DNA of 45,419 nucleotides. Origin: Prochlorococcus sp. AG-363-P15. GTDB taxonomy: Bacteria > Cyanobacteriota > Cyanobacteriia > PCC-6307 > Cyanobiaceae. The stretch lies in assembly GCA_003278175.1 (NCBI GenBank), contig QCGF01000005.1, forward strand, positions 1-45,419. Direction: 5' to 3'. Made by a program: the position numbers and the translations under genes. The notes under the pieces are model-generated. The model searched no databases. It saw only the letters and a program-made list of their open reading frames with translations, and was not told the origin of the DNA. Of this stretch, positions 9,282 through 20,081 are shown piece after piece. Within the stretch, counting starts at the first letter, position 1. Each line of letters opens with the position of its first letter.

Positions 9282-10973
9282 CTAAGCCTTGACTGGCCTA
9301 GTAAATATTTTCTGCCCACGTTGTTGACAGGAATGACAATCCCAATAAGGCACTGATAAAGGCACATCAATTCTATAGTGGCCACCCCTACTTTCACGTC
9401 TAAACAAGCAAGCCTCAAACAACAAAGCACTCACTAATTGACGATTATTTAAATCCAAAAGCAAGTTGAGATCTCTGCGAGAAGCTTCTTCAAGTCGCAC
9501 CCCACTATCAATAGATTGGTTTTGCATTAACTGCAGCAATGGTTGTGAATTTAAATCTTCAAAATCCTCACGAATTGAATGCCATGCCTTTTGCATGCCA
9601 AGGGATGAGCGCTTAACACCAGCCTCACGCCAACAAAGTTCTCGTAAATTCTGGATTGCTCTAACTAAATCATCCGCTGTTGTAGTCCCAGACAATGAGA
9701 AATCGCAATCTTGAAAATTAATTGGATTGATAGAACTTGCCACCAAATCAACATCATTATTCAACTCAATTTTTGTCATTTTTCTCGCAAAAACCAAACA
9801 TTCCATTAGTGAATTACTTGCAAGTCTATTGGCACCATGCAATCCAGTGCATGCAATCTCTCCAACTGCAAAAAGGCCTTTAATTGTAGTTTCCGCTTGC
9901 AAATTTGTAGCCACTCCTCCCATCCAATAGTGGGCAGCAGGTGCAACTGGAATCAAGTTGTTTAATGGATCCAAGCCTAGTGCCCTACACCGCTGCACAA
10001 TGTTGGGGAACTGCGCATCTATTCGAGCCAAAGAAATTGGCTTTATATCAAGACCCATGTGATCAACACTTTGTCGTGCCATTGCTTCGACCAATGCTCT
10101 ACTTACTTGATCTCTGGAAGCAAGGTCAGCACCATCCAAATGCGCAACAGGACTTTTACCAAATTTGTCTAAAAGAACAGCACCCTCTCCCCTCAAAGCC
10201 TCAGTTATTAAGAAGCATGGCCCTTCATCCAAATGCAAAGCAGTTGGATGAAATTGGACAAATTCAAGATCTTCAATAACAGCACCTGCTCGCCAAGCCA
10301 AAGCAAGTCCTTCTCCACAAGCCTGCGAAGGATTAGTGGTATTTGCATACAAATGACCACCACCACCACTAGCCAAAACAACTGCTCTAGCTGAAATCCA
10401 ATAGAGGTAGGGCCCATCAAGTACTTGAACACCAACACAACAATTGGATTGGACCAACAGTTGGGTAACTCTTATGCCTCGACAATGCAAAAAGTTAGAA
10501 CGTTTATCAACTTGATCCTCAAGAACCTCAACAAGTGCTCGCCCAGTACGATCTTGAACATGTAAAACACGTCTAAAGCTATGAGCAGCCTCAAGAGTGG
10601 TTGCAAGCTGGTCACAGTCACGATCAAACTCCATTCCAATCTCTTCCAGTCGCTGAACGCATTGAGGAGCTTCCTCAACAAACATTCTCACGGCATCTCC
10701 ATCACATAAACCTGCTCCTGCCTTCAAAGTATCCTCTGCATGACTCTGAAAACTATCTTCAAGACGAGTCACTGCAGCCATACCGCCTTGTGCCCATCGA
10801 CTCGAAGAATGTCTACTGGTATTCCGATTTAGCAATAAAACCTTTAAGTGAGCTGGTAGTTCAAGGCAAGACATCAAGCCAGCCGCTCCGGCACCAACGA
10901 CCACTACATCCCAAGGTGCACGATTAATTGAACTGGAAATCAAAGGAGGCCTCATAAACCTAAAAAATTGCAC
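9282..10973 (-). CDS. nadB: L-aspartate oxidase
   Basis: VVVVGAGAAGLMSCLEL, SSRWAQGGMAAV, QFHPTAL, ALRGEGAVL, HGANRLASNSLMECLVF; true start may be internal Met near 10955. Confidence 0.92.
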   Translation of the reverse strand: MQFFRFMRPPLISSSINRAPWDVVVVGAGAAGLMSCLELPAHLKVLLLNRNTSRHSSSRWAQGGMAAVTRLEDSFQSHAEDTLKAGAGLCDGDAVRMFVEEAPQCVQRLEEIGMEFDRDCDQLATTLEAAHSFRRVLHVQDRTGRALVEVLEDQVDKRSNFLHCRGIRVTQLLVQSNCCVGVQVLDGPYLYWISARAVVLASGGGGHLYANTTNPSQACGEGLALAWRAGAVIEDLEFVQFHPTALHLDEGPCFLITEALRGEGAVLLDKFGKSPVAHLDGADLASRDQVSRALVEAMARQSVDHMGLDIKPISLARIDAQFPNIVQRCRALGLDPLNNLIPVAPAAHYWMGGVATNLQAETTIKGLFAVGEIACTGLHGANRLASNSLMECLVFARKMTKIELNNDVDLVASSINPINFQDCDFSLSGTTTADDLVRAIQNLRELCWREAGVKRSSLGMQKAWHSIREDFEDLNSQPLLQLMQNQSIDSGVRLEEASRRDLNLLLDLNNRQLVSALLFEACLFRRESRGGHYRIDVPLSVPYWDCHSCQQRGQKIFTRPVKA

Positions 10974-11105
10974 CCCTATAACGCAACAGCCTTGATGGAG
11001 ATGACTGGATAAAAAATTGTTTTATAAGCATTTCACTTAATTTTTAAACTAAAAGTAGCTAAACATTGTTGACCAATTATGAGATAACAACTGTACCGAG
11101 TCCAT

Positions 11106-11765
11106 CTATATCAATCCACTTAACCTTGGTTCTACAAAAGCCGTGAAAAGAAAAAGGCCATCAACCCACAGTGTTGTAGATAGGGCCGCACTTGCAACCA
11201 ACCATGTACTGCCTGAAGGGGAAAAAGGAAGTGCCCTTTCCTTCATTAAATTTGAAATAAAGATTATGAACACTGCAGCAATGATCAACAAAATGATGGA
11301 TTGTGGTTTAAAAATTTGCTCAGCAGTTTCATGAAGCAGCTGAGGTGCTTCAACTAAAGAAGCCTTAACCACTTCAGGCCATGAATTGATAACTCCTGTA
11401 AGAAGCATCATTAGATCAGTCACTGCTGTTCCAAGCAAACAAGACAAATAAAATCCCGCACCAATTCGCCAACGCGTTTGAAGTCCAACAAATGCCAAAG
11501 GTAAGGCTATAGCTTCAACAGGCAAGTGCATTACAGGGTGCTCACGCAACCAACCCCAAAACAAGCACCCACCAAGCCAACTACCACTAACACCAACCAA
11601 AAGGGATCCAGCGCGGGCCCATTTATTACCTCCAAACCTCACTAATGCCACTCCAACCCCTAAAAGCACAAAGGTGAACAAACATGCGGCAATTGGATGA
11701 AAATGAACCCATGGAGCCTGAAGAAAAACTGGCAAGACAACCATTGCACTTGCCCAAAACTGCAA
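11106..11765 (-). CDS. DUF3120-like integral membrane protein
   Basis: 219 aa hydrophobic, MQFWASAMVVLPVFLQAPWVHFHPIAACLFTF..., resembles cyanobacterial DUF3120. Confidence 0.65.
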   Translation of the reverse strand: MQFWASAMVVLPVFLQAPWVHFHPIAACLFTFVLLGVGVALVRFGGNKWARAGSLLVGVSGSWLGGCLFWGWLREHPVMHLPVEAIALPLAFVGLQTRWRIGAGFYLSCLLGTAVTDLMMLLTGVINSWPEVVKASLVEAPQLLHETAEQIFKPQSIILLIIAAVFIIFISNLMKERALPFSPSGSTWLVASAALSTTLWVDGLFLFTAFVEPRLSGLI

Positions 11766-11992
11766 AGTGCTTTGCTTGGAGAGATAGCCATCTGAAAGAA
11801 CAGACGACTCTTCGATTAGGAGAGAATTGCTCAGGGGTTACTTAGCAGAACAGTGGGAAGAAGAAAATGTACTAATTGAACCAATTGGGGAAGTATCCCT
11901 AAATTGGAGCAAATTCCAAGAACCTTAGAAGACCATCATGCTTGCAAGGCAGTTTTTTTGTGAATCAATGCTATGCATTGGCTTTTCTCCGA

Positions 11993-12859
11993 ATGACTGA
12001 AATCTCAAATACAAATGCACTACTTGATGCCTGCTTTCAATATTTTGTATTAGGCATCATCCAAGGCATAACTGAATTTCTCCCAATAAGCAGTACAGCT
12101 CATTTAAAGGCTATTCCTTTAATAATCGGTTGGGAGGATCCTGGGTTATCGGCAACAGCGGTGCTCCAACTAGGAAGCATTGTGGCAGTAATCTTTTACT
12201 TCAAGAATGATCTCAAGGCAATACTCAAGGGCATTAACTTGGCTGTCAGGCGAGGCCAATGGCGAGAGCAACATGCACGGCTAGGTATTGGAATAATCAT
12301 TGGAACTGCTCCAATCCTTATAGCTGGAATGTCAATAAAACTTTTGTGGAATGATTTCGAACAGTCTTTTTTACGAAGTATCCCTTTTATTGGCTTTATT
12401 TCCATTCTAATGGCCTTGTTACTTGCACTCGCAGAGAAATCAAGTCGACAAGTCAAAAACTTATCGGAAATTTCAGGCAAAGATGGTTTAGTAATAGGGA
12501 TAGGGCAAATACTTGCACTTATTCCAGGTGTATCTCGCGCAGGCATAACACTAACGACTGCTTTACTTTATGACTGGAAAAGAGAAGATGCCGCAAGGTT
12601 TTCCTTCTTAATTGGTATACCTGCAATCACTTTTGCTGGCTTATCCGAGCTGAAAAATTCTTTTTCCAGCCAAATACTATTAACAAACGAGGCATTGCCA
12701 ATATTGTGTGGCATTACTTCTGCAACAGTTGTTTCATGGATTGTCATTGACTGGTTGCTTAAATATTTGCAAAAAAACAACACATTGATCTTTATATTTT
12801 ATAGATTGCTATTTGGTCTAATCTTATTAGTTTGGTGGTGGGTCCAAAAGTCAAACTAA
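11993..12859 (+). CDS. uppP: Undecaprenyl-diphosphatase
   Basis: FVLGIIQGITEFLPISSTAHL and PGVSRAGITLTTAL; ATG at 11993 chosen over TTG 11942. Confidence 0.95.
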   Translation: MTEISNTNALLDACFQYFVLGIIQGITEFLPISSTAHLKAIPLIIGWEDPGLSATAVLQLGSIVAVIFYFKNDLKAILKGINLAVRRGQWREQHARLGIGIIIGTAPILIAGMSIKLLWNDFEQSFLRSIPFIGFISILMALLLALAEKSSRQVKNLSEISGKDGLVIGIGQILALIPGVSRAGITLTTALLYDWKREDAARFSFLIGIPAITFAGLSELKNSFSSQILLTNEALPILCGITSATVVSWIVIDWLLKYLQKNNTLIFIFYRLLFGLILLVWWWVQKSN

Positions 12860-12880
12860 GTTCACCAATTATATTCATCT

Positions 12881-14278
12881 GTGTGGAATGAATCTTCCGC
12901 GGAAATCGCGTTTTCAGTCCAAAATACTGAGTCTGAACCCAATGCCCCAAATCCTGCATTAATTGAATCAGTTGCTTCAGGATCCATTGGAGAAGAGCTT
13001 GGTTTTGAACCAGGAGACAAACTGTTCAGTATCAATGGTGTCAGACCTCGAGATCTTATTGACTACAGATTTCTAATTGTCGAAGAAGAGTTAGACCTAG
13101 AAGTAATAGATGCATCTGGACATCTACACAAGATTAATCTTGAAAAAGAACCAGATGATGGACTTGGACTTACCTTCACTGAAGCATTATTTGATGGGTT
13201 ACATCAATGTAATAATCGTTGTCCTTTTTGCTTTATTGACCAACAGCCTTCAGGACACCGCAAAAGTCTTTATCTAAAGGATGATGACTACAGACTTAGT
13301 TTCCTTTATGGGTCATACCTAACTCTCACCAATCTCAAACAATCAGATTGGAAAAGAATTGAATCGCAACGTCTTTCGCCTCTATATGTATCCGTTCATG
13401 CAACCGATCCAGACCTTAGAGCTCGATTACTAAAAAACTCACGAGCAGGTCTTTTAATGGATCAATTGAATTGGCTGTCAAAACGCAATTTACAAATCCA
13501 TGCACAAATAGTTGTTTGTCCTGGAATTAATGACGGCAATGCATTAAATCAAACCCTAAATGATCTAGCACAATATTCAAAAGGAGATTGGCCTGTTGTT
13601 CTGTCAACCGCTGTAGTACCGGTGGGCCTAACACGTTTTCGTCCTGAAAACGATGGATTGGTCCCCGTCAATGTTGAATGCGCTTGCAAAGTTATTAAGC
13701 AAGTAGAGTTACTGCAGAAAAAATTCAAGAAAACAACAGGCTCTAATTTTGCCTGGCTTTCAGATGAATGGTATCTAATTTCAGGTAAGCCGCTTCCAAC
13801 GCGAAGCGCTTACGAAGACCTCCCCCAACAAGAAAATGGCGTAGGAAGCATAAGGGCTTTTCTAGAACAAATTGATATCGCAACTCGCAATCTTCCCAAA
13901 AAACTTCGAACTCCTAAAACGTGTAGTTGGATCGTAGGTCGAATTGTTGAAAAATCCTTAATTCCTGCATCCAGACGACTTAATAAAATTGATGGCCTCA
14001 CTCTTCATTTATATGGATTACCCAGCCCATACTGGGGACAAGAGCAAGTAGTCACAGGTCTATTGACAGGCGACGACCTATTGAAAGGATTGAGGGAAGC
14101 AGATCTTGGAGAACAGCTTCTTCTACCATCAGTGATGTTGAAAGAAGGTCAAGCTCTTTTCCTTGATGACATGTCTATAGAAGAACTTGGCAATGCACTA
14201 CAAATACCAATCAGAGTTGTGCATGGAGCAGATGACATCGTGGCTGCAGCAATAGAAGATTTAGACAAAGTTCTCTAA
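12881..14278 (+). CDS. Cyanobacterial DUF512 / PDZ-containing radical-SAM-like FeS protein (TIGR03279-like)
   Basis: N-terminal PDZ-like segment, CNNRCPFCFIDQ, HATDPDLRARLL, WLSDEWYL. Confidence 0.88.
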   Translation: MWNESSAEIAFSVQNTESEPNAPNPALIESVASGSIGEELGFEPGDKLFSINGVRPRDLIDYRFLIVEEELDLEVIDASGHLHKINLEKEPDDGLGLTFTEALFDGLHQCNNRCPFCFIDQQPSGHRKSLYLKDDDYRLSFLYGSYLTLTNLKQSDWKRIESQRLSPLYVSVHATDPDLRARLLKNSRAGLLMDQLNWLSKRNLQIHAQIVVCPGINDGNALNQTLNDLAQYSKGDWPVVLSTAVVPVGLTRFRPENDGLVPVNVECACKVIKQVELLQKKFKKTTGSNFAWLSDEWYLISGKPLPTRSAYEDLPQQENGVGSIRAFLEQIDIATRNLPKKLRTPKTCSWIVGRIVEKSLIPASRRLNKIDGLTLHLYGLPSPYWGQEQVVTGLLTGDDLLKGLREADLGEQLLLPSVMLKEGQALFLDDMSIEELGNALQIPIRVVHGADDIVAAAIEDLDKVL

Positions 14279-14302
14279 AATAAAAAGAGTTTCCTAATCT
14301 CA

Positions 14303-15991
14303 GTGCAAAGCAAAACTGCAAAAATAATTTTTGTAGTCTGCGTACTCCTTCAAGGAGCCAGTTCGATTAGAGCCCATCAACCTCTGCAAGGTGAATTAAT
14401 CGCAGGCCCCAATCCATTATTGAATAGAGAAAAAGACGGAAGAAATTCATACAATTTCAAATCCAGATGGTTATTAACTAGAACTGATACAGGCAGAACA
14501 CTTCGTCAAAAATCGTCAATAATAGCCAACCAAAAGATTCCTTCAAGAAATAAGTACAGCTCTAGTGAGCAGCTTGACCAACTTCAATCTCCTCCTAATC
14601 TAGAAGTCCCAACAAAAAGTTCTGATTTTATAGGCCGCAACTTATATCCATTAGAGATAAATGATCTTCAAGGTTTGATTGAGAAAAATAGCCCAAAATT
14701 AGAAATTGCCAGAAGAAAAATTAAACAGCAAAAATATAACCTGAATAAAGCAATCGGGGCATGGTACCCAACGATAGATCTAGGTGTAACTCCAAAATAC
14801 TTAGAAGGTGAAAGCTTCCCAGAAGCTAGCTCTAACACCTCAAGCTCAGAATTAGAAACAACCCTTTCAATTGACATCGACTGGAAACTAATCGATCCAT
14901 CAAGGTCTCCTAAAATTGCATCTGCCAAAGATAATTTTGAAAAAGCAAAAATATCATATTTAATTCAATTAAAAGATTTGCACTTAGAGGCACTAAATAC
15001 TTATTTTCTACTTCAAAGTTCTGATGAAGGTGTCCGAATTGCCCAAGAGTCTATTAATGCATCACAAATAAGCCTAAAAGATGCAAAAGCTCGATTTCAA
15101 TCAGGTCTAGGGACTCGCCTCGAAGTTTTAGAAGCAGAAACCCAACTTGCTCGAGATAAAAGGCTCTTGGCAAAAAAACTAGGGGATCAGAATATCAATA
15201 GAAGCTCCCTGGCTAATATTCTAAACCTGCCACAACAAGTTGTTCCCATAGCGGCATCTCCAGTAAAAATAATAGGTGCATGGACTGCCTCTAAAGAAGA
15301 GAGCATTATTTCCGCATATTTATTAAGGGAAGAATTAGAAAATATAAAGTTTGACATCTCAATTCAAAATAATAATGCAAATGCAGCATTAGCTGTTGCA
15401 CAACCAAAGCTGAGTATATTTAATAGCTTCAGTAACGATTATTCAAATGGAAAATTAAATTCAACAACCACAGATGGTTCTTCATATATAAATACTATTG
15501 GGATGCGAGCAAGCTGGAGAATATTTGATGGCGGCATTGCAAGGTCCGACTACAATTTGAACAAAGAAGCCTCTCAAGTAATTGAATCTGAATTCGCTGT
15601 AAAGCGGAACGAAATTCGCCAAGAAATAGAGAAAAATTTCTTCCAACTTAGAAATGCTACGCAGGATATTGCAAGCAGTACAAGAGAAGTCATCGCTGCC
15701 AAAGAATCTCTAAGGCTTGCTCGTTTACGTTTCAAAGCTGGAGTAACAACACAACGTGAAGTTGTTAATAATCAACGTGATTTAACCCAAGCTGAAGTAG
15801 GTTATTCAGAAGCAATAACTGCATATAATACAAGTATTTCTAATCTTAAAAGAAGGACTGGAATTGACCATGCTGAAGTCTGCAATTATCCAGAATCAAT
15901 ACCTATCACAAATAAAAATAATCCAGAGAACCTACCAATAGAAACTTTTCCAGTAATTAAACCTTGCCCAAAGTCACCCGCCAGGAAATAA
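14303..15991 (+). CDS. TolC-family outer-membrane efflux protein
   Basis: GTG start, signal-like N-terminus, two repeated OEP-type halves (ARFQSGLGTRLEVLEAETQLA / ARLRFKAGVTTQREVVNNQRDL). Confidence 0.85.
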   Translation: MQSKTAKIIFVVCVLLQGASSIRAHQPLQGELIAGPNPLLNREKDGRNSYNFKSRWLLTRTDTGRTLRQKSSIIANQKIPSRNKYSSSEQLDQLQSPPNLEVPTKSSDFIGRNLYPLEINDLQGLIEKNSPKLEIARRKIKQQKYNLNKAIGAWYPTIDLGVTPKYLEGESFPEASSNTSSSELETTLSIDIDWKLIDPSRSPKIASAKDNFEKAKISYLIQLKDLHLEALNTYFLLQSSDEGVRIAQESINASQISLKDAKARFQSGLGTRLEVLEAETQLARDKRLLAKKLGDQNINRSSLANILNLPQQVVPIAASPVKIIGAWTASKEESIISAYLLREELENIKFDISIQNNNANAALAVAQPKLSIFNSFSNDYSNGKLNSTTTDGSSYINTIGMRASWRIFDGGIARSDYNLNKEASQVIESEFAVKRNEIRQEIEKNFFQLRNATQDIASSTREVIAAKESLRLARLRFKAGVTTQREVVNNQRDLTQAEVGYSEAITAYNTSISNLKRRTGIDHAEVCNYPESIPITNKNNPENLPIETFPVIKPCPKSPARK

Positions 15992-15993
15992 AG

Positions 15994-16842
15994 ATGAACT
16001 ACAAGCCTTTGCCAAGCAATTTAACTAAGCAACAAATCAAGGCAGTGCATGAACTACTTGATTTAGTCGCTGAACGTCAACTCAAAGATTTTGGGAACAT
16101 TGCGTCTGATACAAAATCTGATGGCACATTAATTACAAGCTGTGATCGATGGAGTGACGCTACAATTGTCAAAGGCCTTGCACATATCGCATCTCAAGAA
16201 GGTGTCCTAAGTGAAGAAGGTTGTCAAAAAGTTCCTGAATCTTCCGCTTATTGGGTTGTCGATCCTTTAGATGGAACAACGAATTTCTCTGCGGGCATTC
16301 CTTACTGGGCCATCTCAATGGCTCGCTTTACCAATGGTCAGCCTGAAACAGCGTTTCTAGATATACCAGCTCTCCGAAAAAGAATGGTTGCAATTCGAGG
16401 TAAAGGCGTCTGGCTAAATGGGACAAAATTAACTAATGAAACTCGACTATCTTCCCAAAGTGCTTGCGTATCACTTTGTAGTCGTTCTATTCGCATTCTC
16501 CAAAGAAGACCAGATCAACCATTCCCAGGAAAAATCCGACTTTTAGGAGTCTCGAGTTTGAACATGATTGGAGTTGCAATTGGACAAACTGTTGCAGCCT
16601 TAGAAGCAACACCAAAGATATGGGATCTTGCATCTGCTTGGCTCATTCTTTCCGAACTGGGGTGTTCCATTAAATGGTTAAACCATGACCCATCAAACCT
16701 TAAGTCTGGACAAGATTTAACTGCAGTGAATTTTCCTGTCTTAACTGCTAGCAGTATGAATGAATTAGAAAAGTTATCACCATGGGGCGAAGTGTTGATT
16801 AACAGCTGGACAAATATTCAAGATCGAGCAATAAGTCAATAG
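15994..16842 (+). CDS. Inositol monophosphatase family protein
   Basis: WVVDPLDGTTNFSAGIPYWAISMA and WDLASAWLILSELG. Confidence 0.9.
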   Translation: MNYKPLPSNLTKQQIKAVHELLDLVAERQLKDFGNIASDTKSDGTLITSCDRWSDATIVKGLAHIASQEGVLSEEGCQKVPESSAYWVVDPLDGTTNFSAGIPYWAISMARFTNGQPETAFLDIPALRKRMVAIRGKGVWLNGTKLTNETRLSSQSACVSLCSRSIRILQRRPDQPFPGKIRLLGVSSLNMIGVAIGQTVAALEATPKIWDLASAWLILSELGCSIKWLNHDPSNLKSGQDLTAVNFPVLTASSMNELEKLSPWGEVLINSWTNIQDRAISQ

Positions 16843-16941
16843 CTTCTATAACCATGGAGCTATTTCCCTATATGTTCTTAATGTAGTTAAGTCAATAGTT
16901 GAATCAAGCGTTATAAATGGTTTTGATTACGCAAGTAAAAC

Positions 16942-17895
16942 GTGTTATTTCGCTTCATAGGGAAGGCAAAAACAGTTTTCATGAGTTTGTGGCGAGCATA
17001 CGAACGCTGGGCACACTGTGATTGTGTAGATCTCAGTGCTGCATTTGCTTATTACACCCTGCAGTCATTCTTTCCAATTCTATTAATCTCACTGTCGGTC
17101 GCTTCTTGGTTCTTAGGCAGACAAAATGGACTGGACCAACAAATAATAAATTATGCAGCTCAAGTATTACCTCCTTCAGTAGTTGGTTTAGTAGATACAA
17201 CTCTTGTAAAGCTAGTAAATCAAGGATTTGGGGCTGGATTACTAGGTGCAATGTTTCTTATGATTACTGCTGGAAATGCTTATCTAACATTACAAAGAGG
17301 AACTGATCGGCTTTGGGAAGATGTTTTACCTCCGCCAAGACAACCAACTACATTTCAGGTTCAAGCCTTCAGATTCATCCGTAGCAGAATTGAGGCTTTT
17401 GTTGTTGTTTTACTAATCGGAATCTTAGTCGTAATTGATCAAATAAGTGCAAATATTCGCATGATTCCTGGAGTAGTACTAGAAGACCTAAGCAGAACAA
17501 CCCCTTGGCTGGCCAACACATTATCAAGTTTCCCTGTAATTCAAGTGGGGCAATTTGTCATCCCCTTACTTGGATTATCAATCATGGCATTAATGCTACA
17601 AGCTTTACTGCCAAGCAGGAGAGTACCTATGAGGCCATTAATTCCAGGTGCTTTAATGATTGGAACTTTATTAACTATTCTAAATTTAACTGTTAGTAGA
17701 AGTATTCTTTCTCTTGGATCACGTTTCCAAGCATATGGGTTCATTGGAGGAGTTTTAGTTTTAACTCTGTGGGTTTGGATGATAGGAGTAATTATTTATT
17801 ATGGACAATGCTGGAGTGTGGTTTTAGCAAGTACGCCTATAAACAGGCACGAAAACCCATACCATCAAAAGCGTCCAAGGATAGAATTTAAGTAA
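16942..17895 (+). CDS. YihY/BrkB-family membrane protein
   Basis: GTG start; LSAAFAYYTLQSFFPILL, YAQ.. multi-TM, WVWMIGVIIYYGQCWSVVL. Confidence 0.88.
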   Translation: MLFRFIGKAKTVFMSLWRAYERWAHCDCVDLSAAFAYYTLQSFFPILLISLSVASWFLGRQNGLDQQIINYAAQVLPPSVVGLVDTTLVKLVNQGFGAGLLGAMFLMITAGNAYLTLQRGTDRLWEDVLPPPRQPTTFQVQAFRFIRSRIEAFVVVLLIGILVVIDQISANIRMIPGVVLEDLSRTTPWLANTLSSFPVIQVGQFVIPLLGLSIMALMLQALLPSRRVPMRPLIPGALMIGTLLTILNLTVSRSILSLGSRFQAYGFIGGVLVLTLWVWMIGVIIYYGQCWSVVLASTPINRHENPYHQKRPRIEFK

Positions 17896-17922
17896 GCCAG
17901 TTGATTTTTTTTAAGAGGTGAA

Positions 17923-18246
17923 ATGACTAGGCCTTCTTATTTACTCTGGTTTGCACTAATAATTCTTGTTCTTTTGCCTACAGCAGCAGGAAGATTTCTA
18001 CTAGACCTTGCAGGTGGATTATTACTAGTTCTATTTGCACTGCCACTATTAGTAACTGGATTTGGATGGTTGGGTTGGCGTTTCCTGCAGTCTCGTATGG
18101 TCCAATGTGATACCTGTGGAGCAAGTGTTATCAAAGATTCTTTGCAATGTCCTATTTGTGGTTCCAACTTATCAAAAGAAGACAAAGCAAGCTCTATCCC
18201 AGCAAGTTCAGCTACAATTGATATTACTGCGAAAGATGCAGATTGA
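17923..18246 (+). CDS. Small membrane protein with C-terminal zinc ribbon
   Basis: Two hydrophobic segments then CDTCGASVIKDSLQCPICGS (CxxC-x11-CxxC). Confidence 0.75.
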   Translation: MTRPSYLLWFALIILVLLPTAAGRFLLDLAGGLLLVLFALPLLVTGFGWLGWRFLQSRMVQCDTCGASVIKDSLQCPICGSNLSKEDKASSIPASSATIDITAKDAD

Positions 18247-18294
18247 GATTAGTAAAAAATAAAATTTATCTCAAGAAATGGCCTTAGAAGTAAA

Positions 18295-18627
18295 TTATTT
18301 TTGAGTAATTTTTTGCAATTGATCCTGATTCAACTCAACAATTTCTTGCTCAGTGTTGTTTAGTATTTCCTCACAATGGTCAAGATAAAGGTTTCCCAAT
18401 AAATAGCTTCTTTGGAGATCTTCTACTGGAACAGTATCATTTTGCAAAAGATCAAGCAGATCATCAAGAGCTTTTAAGGATTCCTCATAACTTAGTAATG
18501 AGATTTGATTATTCAATTCATCTGTAATTACTTTCATCGAGGAAAATGAGTGATCCAGATTGGCATTTTTTTTTCTAGAGTTTGAATCCTTTTTAGAAGA
18601 ATTACTTGGTGTTGGATTCTTTTTCAT
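18295..18627 (-). CDS. xseB: Exodeoxyribonuclease VII small subunit
   Basis: LSYEESLKALDDLLDLLQNDTVPVEDLQRSYLLGNLYLDHCEEILN; overlaps the end of xseA. Confidence 0.9.
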   Translation of the reverse strand: MKKNPTPSNSSKKDSNSRKKNANLDHSFSSMKVITDELNNQISLLSYEESLKALDDLLDLLQNDTVPVEDLQRSYLLGNLYLDHCEEILNNTEQEIVELNQDQLQKITQK

Positions 18628-19775
18628 TCCAAATTAGGCTGCGAGTGAATTCTATCTACTGTTGAATCAAGCTGACCATCACTCAATTGTATAGTCAACT
18701 TTTCTTGAAGTTCTATCTCATCCACACTTCGAAGAGGCTTGCCTAGAGGATTACGCACTATCGAAAATCCACGTGATAACCATTTCCCTGGTGAAAGAGC
18801 TTTTAAAAGTTGATGTTTTGTATGAAGACTTGCTCTCCTCCTTTGTATTAAGACTAACGGTGATTGAGCTTTCAATAGATTTCTTCTGCCTAATAACAGT
18901 TGTCGCTCTCTCTTCATATACCAATCAAAATAATCATTTAAACGTTGTCGTCTTTGAACACAATGCTCTTGAGCAGAATCAAGATTAGGTAATAAATCAA
19001 CAATCGCTGCTGTTGGTGTAGAAGATCGATGATCTGCAACTAAATCAGCAACAGTCATATCATCTTCATGGCCCAGTCCAGTAACTACAGGTACTGGAAA
19101 ATTTGCGAGTTCACGGCACAATTCTTCATCGTCAAAAACCATTAAATCTTCTCTATTCCCCCCACCTCTTGCTAACACAATTGCTTCAATGCCTAATTCA
19201 TCTTTAGAACATGCCAAAGTCTTTAATACAGCTTGAATTTGCTTTGCCACCATGCCTTGCACTGGAATAGGAACAAGGATCAACTTTGTTAAAGGCCAAC
19301 GTTCTTTTGCAGTGCGAAGCATATCTGCCAAAGCAGAGCTAGGAGAACTTGTAAGAATTGCTATAGCTGCAGGGTAAGCAGGCAAAAGTTTTCGTCTTCT
19401 CTGATCAAGCAATCCTTCTTTCAAAAGCAAGGCTCGAACAACTTCAAACTGGCGTAAAACTGTAGAAATGCTTGGGCGAATATCTAAAACCTGAACTACA
19501 AGGCTTGCGCGTATTTCCCAGAAATTTAACTTTCCAATAATAACAACTCCATCTCCTTCTTTTGGTCTGAAGTCAGTTTTCTGAAGTTGCGATCCCCAAA
19601 CCACTGCAGAAATACTTGCTTTCCCATCACTAAGTGTTAGCCACAAATGTCCTTTCTTTAATTGAGATTTTGATATAGAAGCATTTAATAAAAACCTAGG
19701 TGCAAAACCGCGTTCAAGTAGAGTTCCAATAGCTTGATTCAGCTCATAAACTGAATAATTAGGTAGAGAGTCCAA
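18624..19775 (-). CDS. xseA: Exodeoxyribonuclease VII large subunit
   Basis: LARGGGNREDLMVFDDEELCRELANFPVPVVTGLGHEDDMTVADLVADHRSSTPTAA. Confidence 0.97.
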   Translation of the reverse strand: MDSLPNYSVYELNQAIGTLLERGFAPRFLLNASISKSQLKKGHLWLTLSDGKASISAVVWGSQLQKTDFRPKEGDGVVIIGKLNFWEIRASLVVQVLDIRPSISTVLRQFEVVRALLLKEGLLDQRRRKLLPAYPAAIAILTSSPSSALADMLRTAKERWPLTKLILVPIPVQGMVAKQIQAVLKTLACSKDELGIEAIVLARGGGNREDLMVFDDEELCRELANFPVPVVTGLGHEDDMTVADLVADHRSSTPTAAIVDLLPNLDSAQEHCVQRRQRLNDYFDWYMKRERQLLLGRRNLLKAQSPLVLIQRRRASLHTKHQLLKALSPGKWLSRGFSIVRNPLGKPLRSVDEIELQEKLTIQLSDGQLDSTVDRIHSQPNLE

Positions 19776-19778
19776 TAA

Positions 19779-19952
19779 TCAAGGCAAGCGAAGATAAGCA
19801 AATCCCCAATAGAGACATATCAACATTATGAGCGCACTAAAAACCTGCCCCCAAAAATGATGAAGTTGAGTAGAACCAATTACTAATACCAAGACAGCAC
19901 TACTCAGCAAACGTGCTCCATCTCTTCGGTTCTTAGGAAAAAACTGAGACAA
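19779..19952 (-). CDS. Short conserved-looking membrane protein (57 aa)
   Basis: Manual translation from TTG: (M)SQFFPKNRRDGARLLSSAVLVLVIGSTQLHHFWGQVFSALIMLICLYWGFAYLRLP*; two TM-like stretches; starts with TTG so start uncertain. Confidence 0.55.
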   Translation of the reverse strand: MSQFFPKNRRDGARLLSSAVLVLVIGSTQLHHFWGQVFSALIMLICLYWGFAYLRLP

Positions 19953-20081
19953 TGCTCTGAATTGGTAGTTCTATCTACTTTCGCTGAAGATCGAACAAAT
20001 GGATATATGAGAAAAAGCTTCTAAACAAAATTAATAAAGGCAAAAACTTAAACTCATCCAAGAATTTAAATCTTGATCAAA

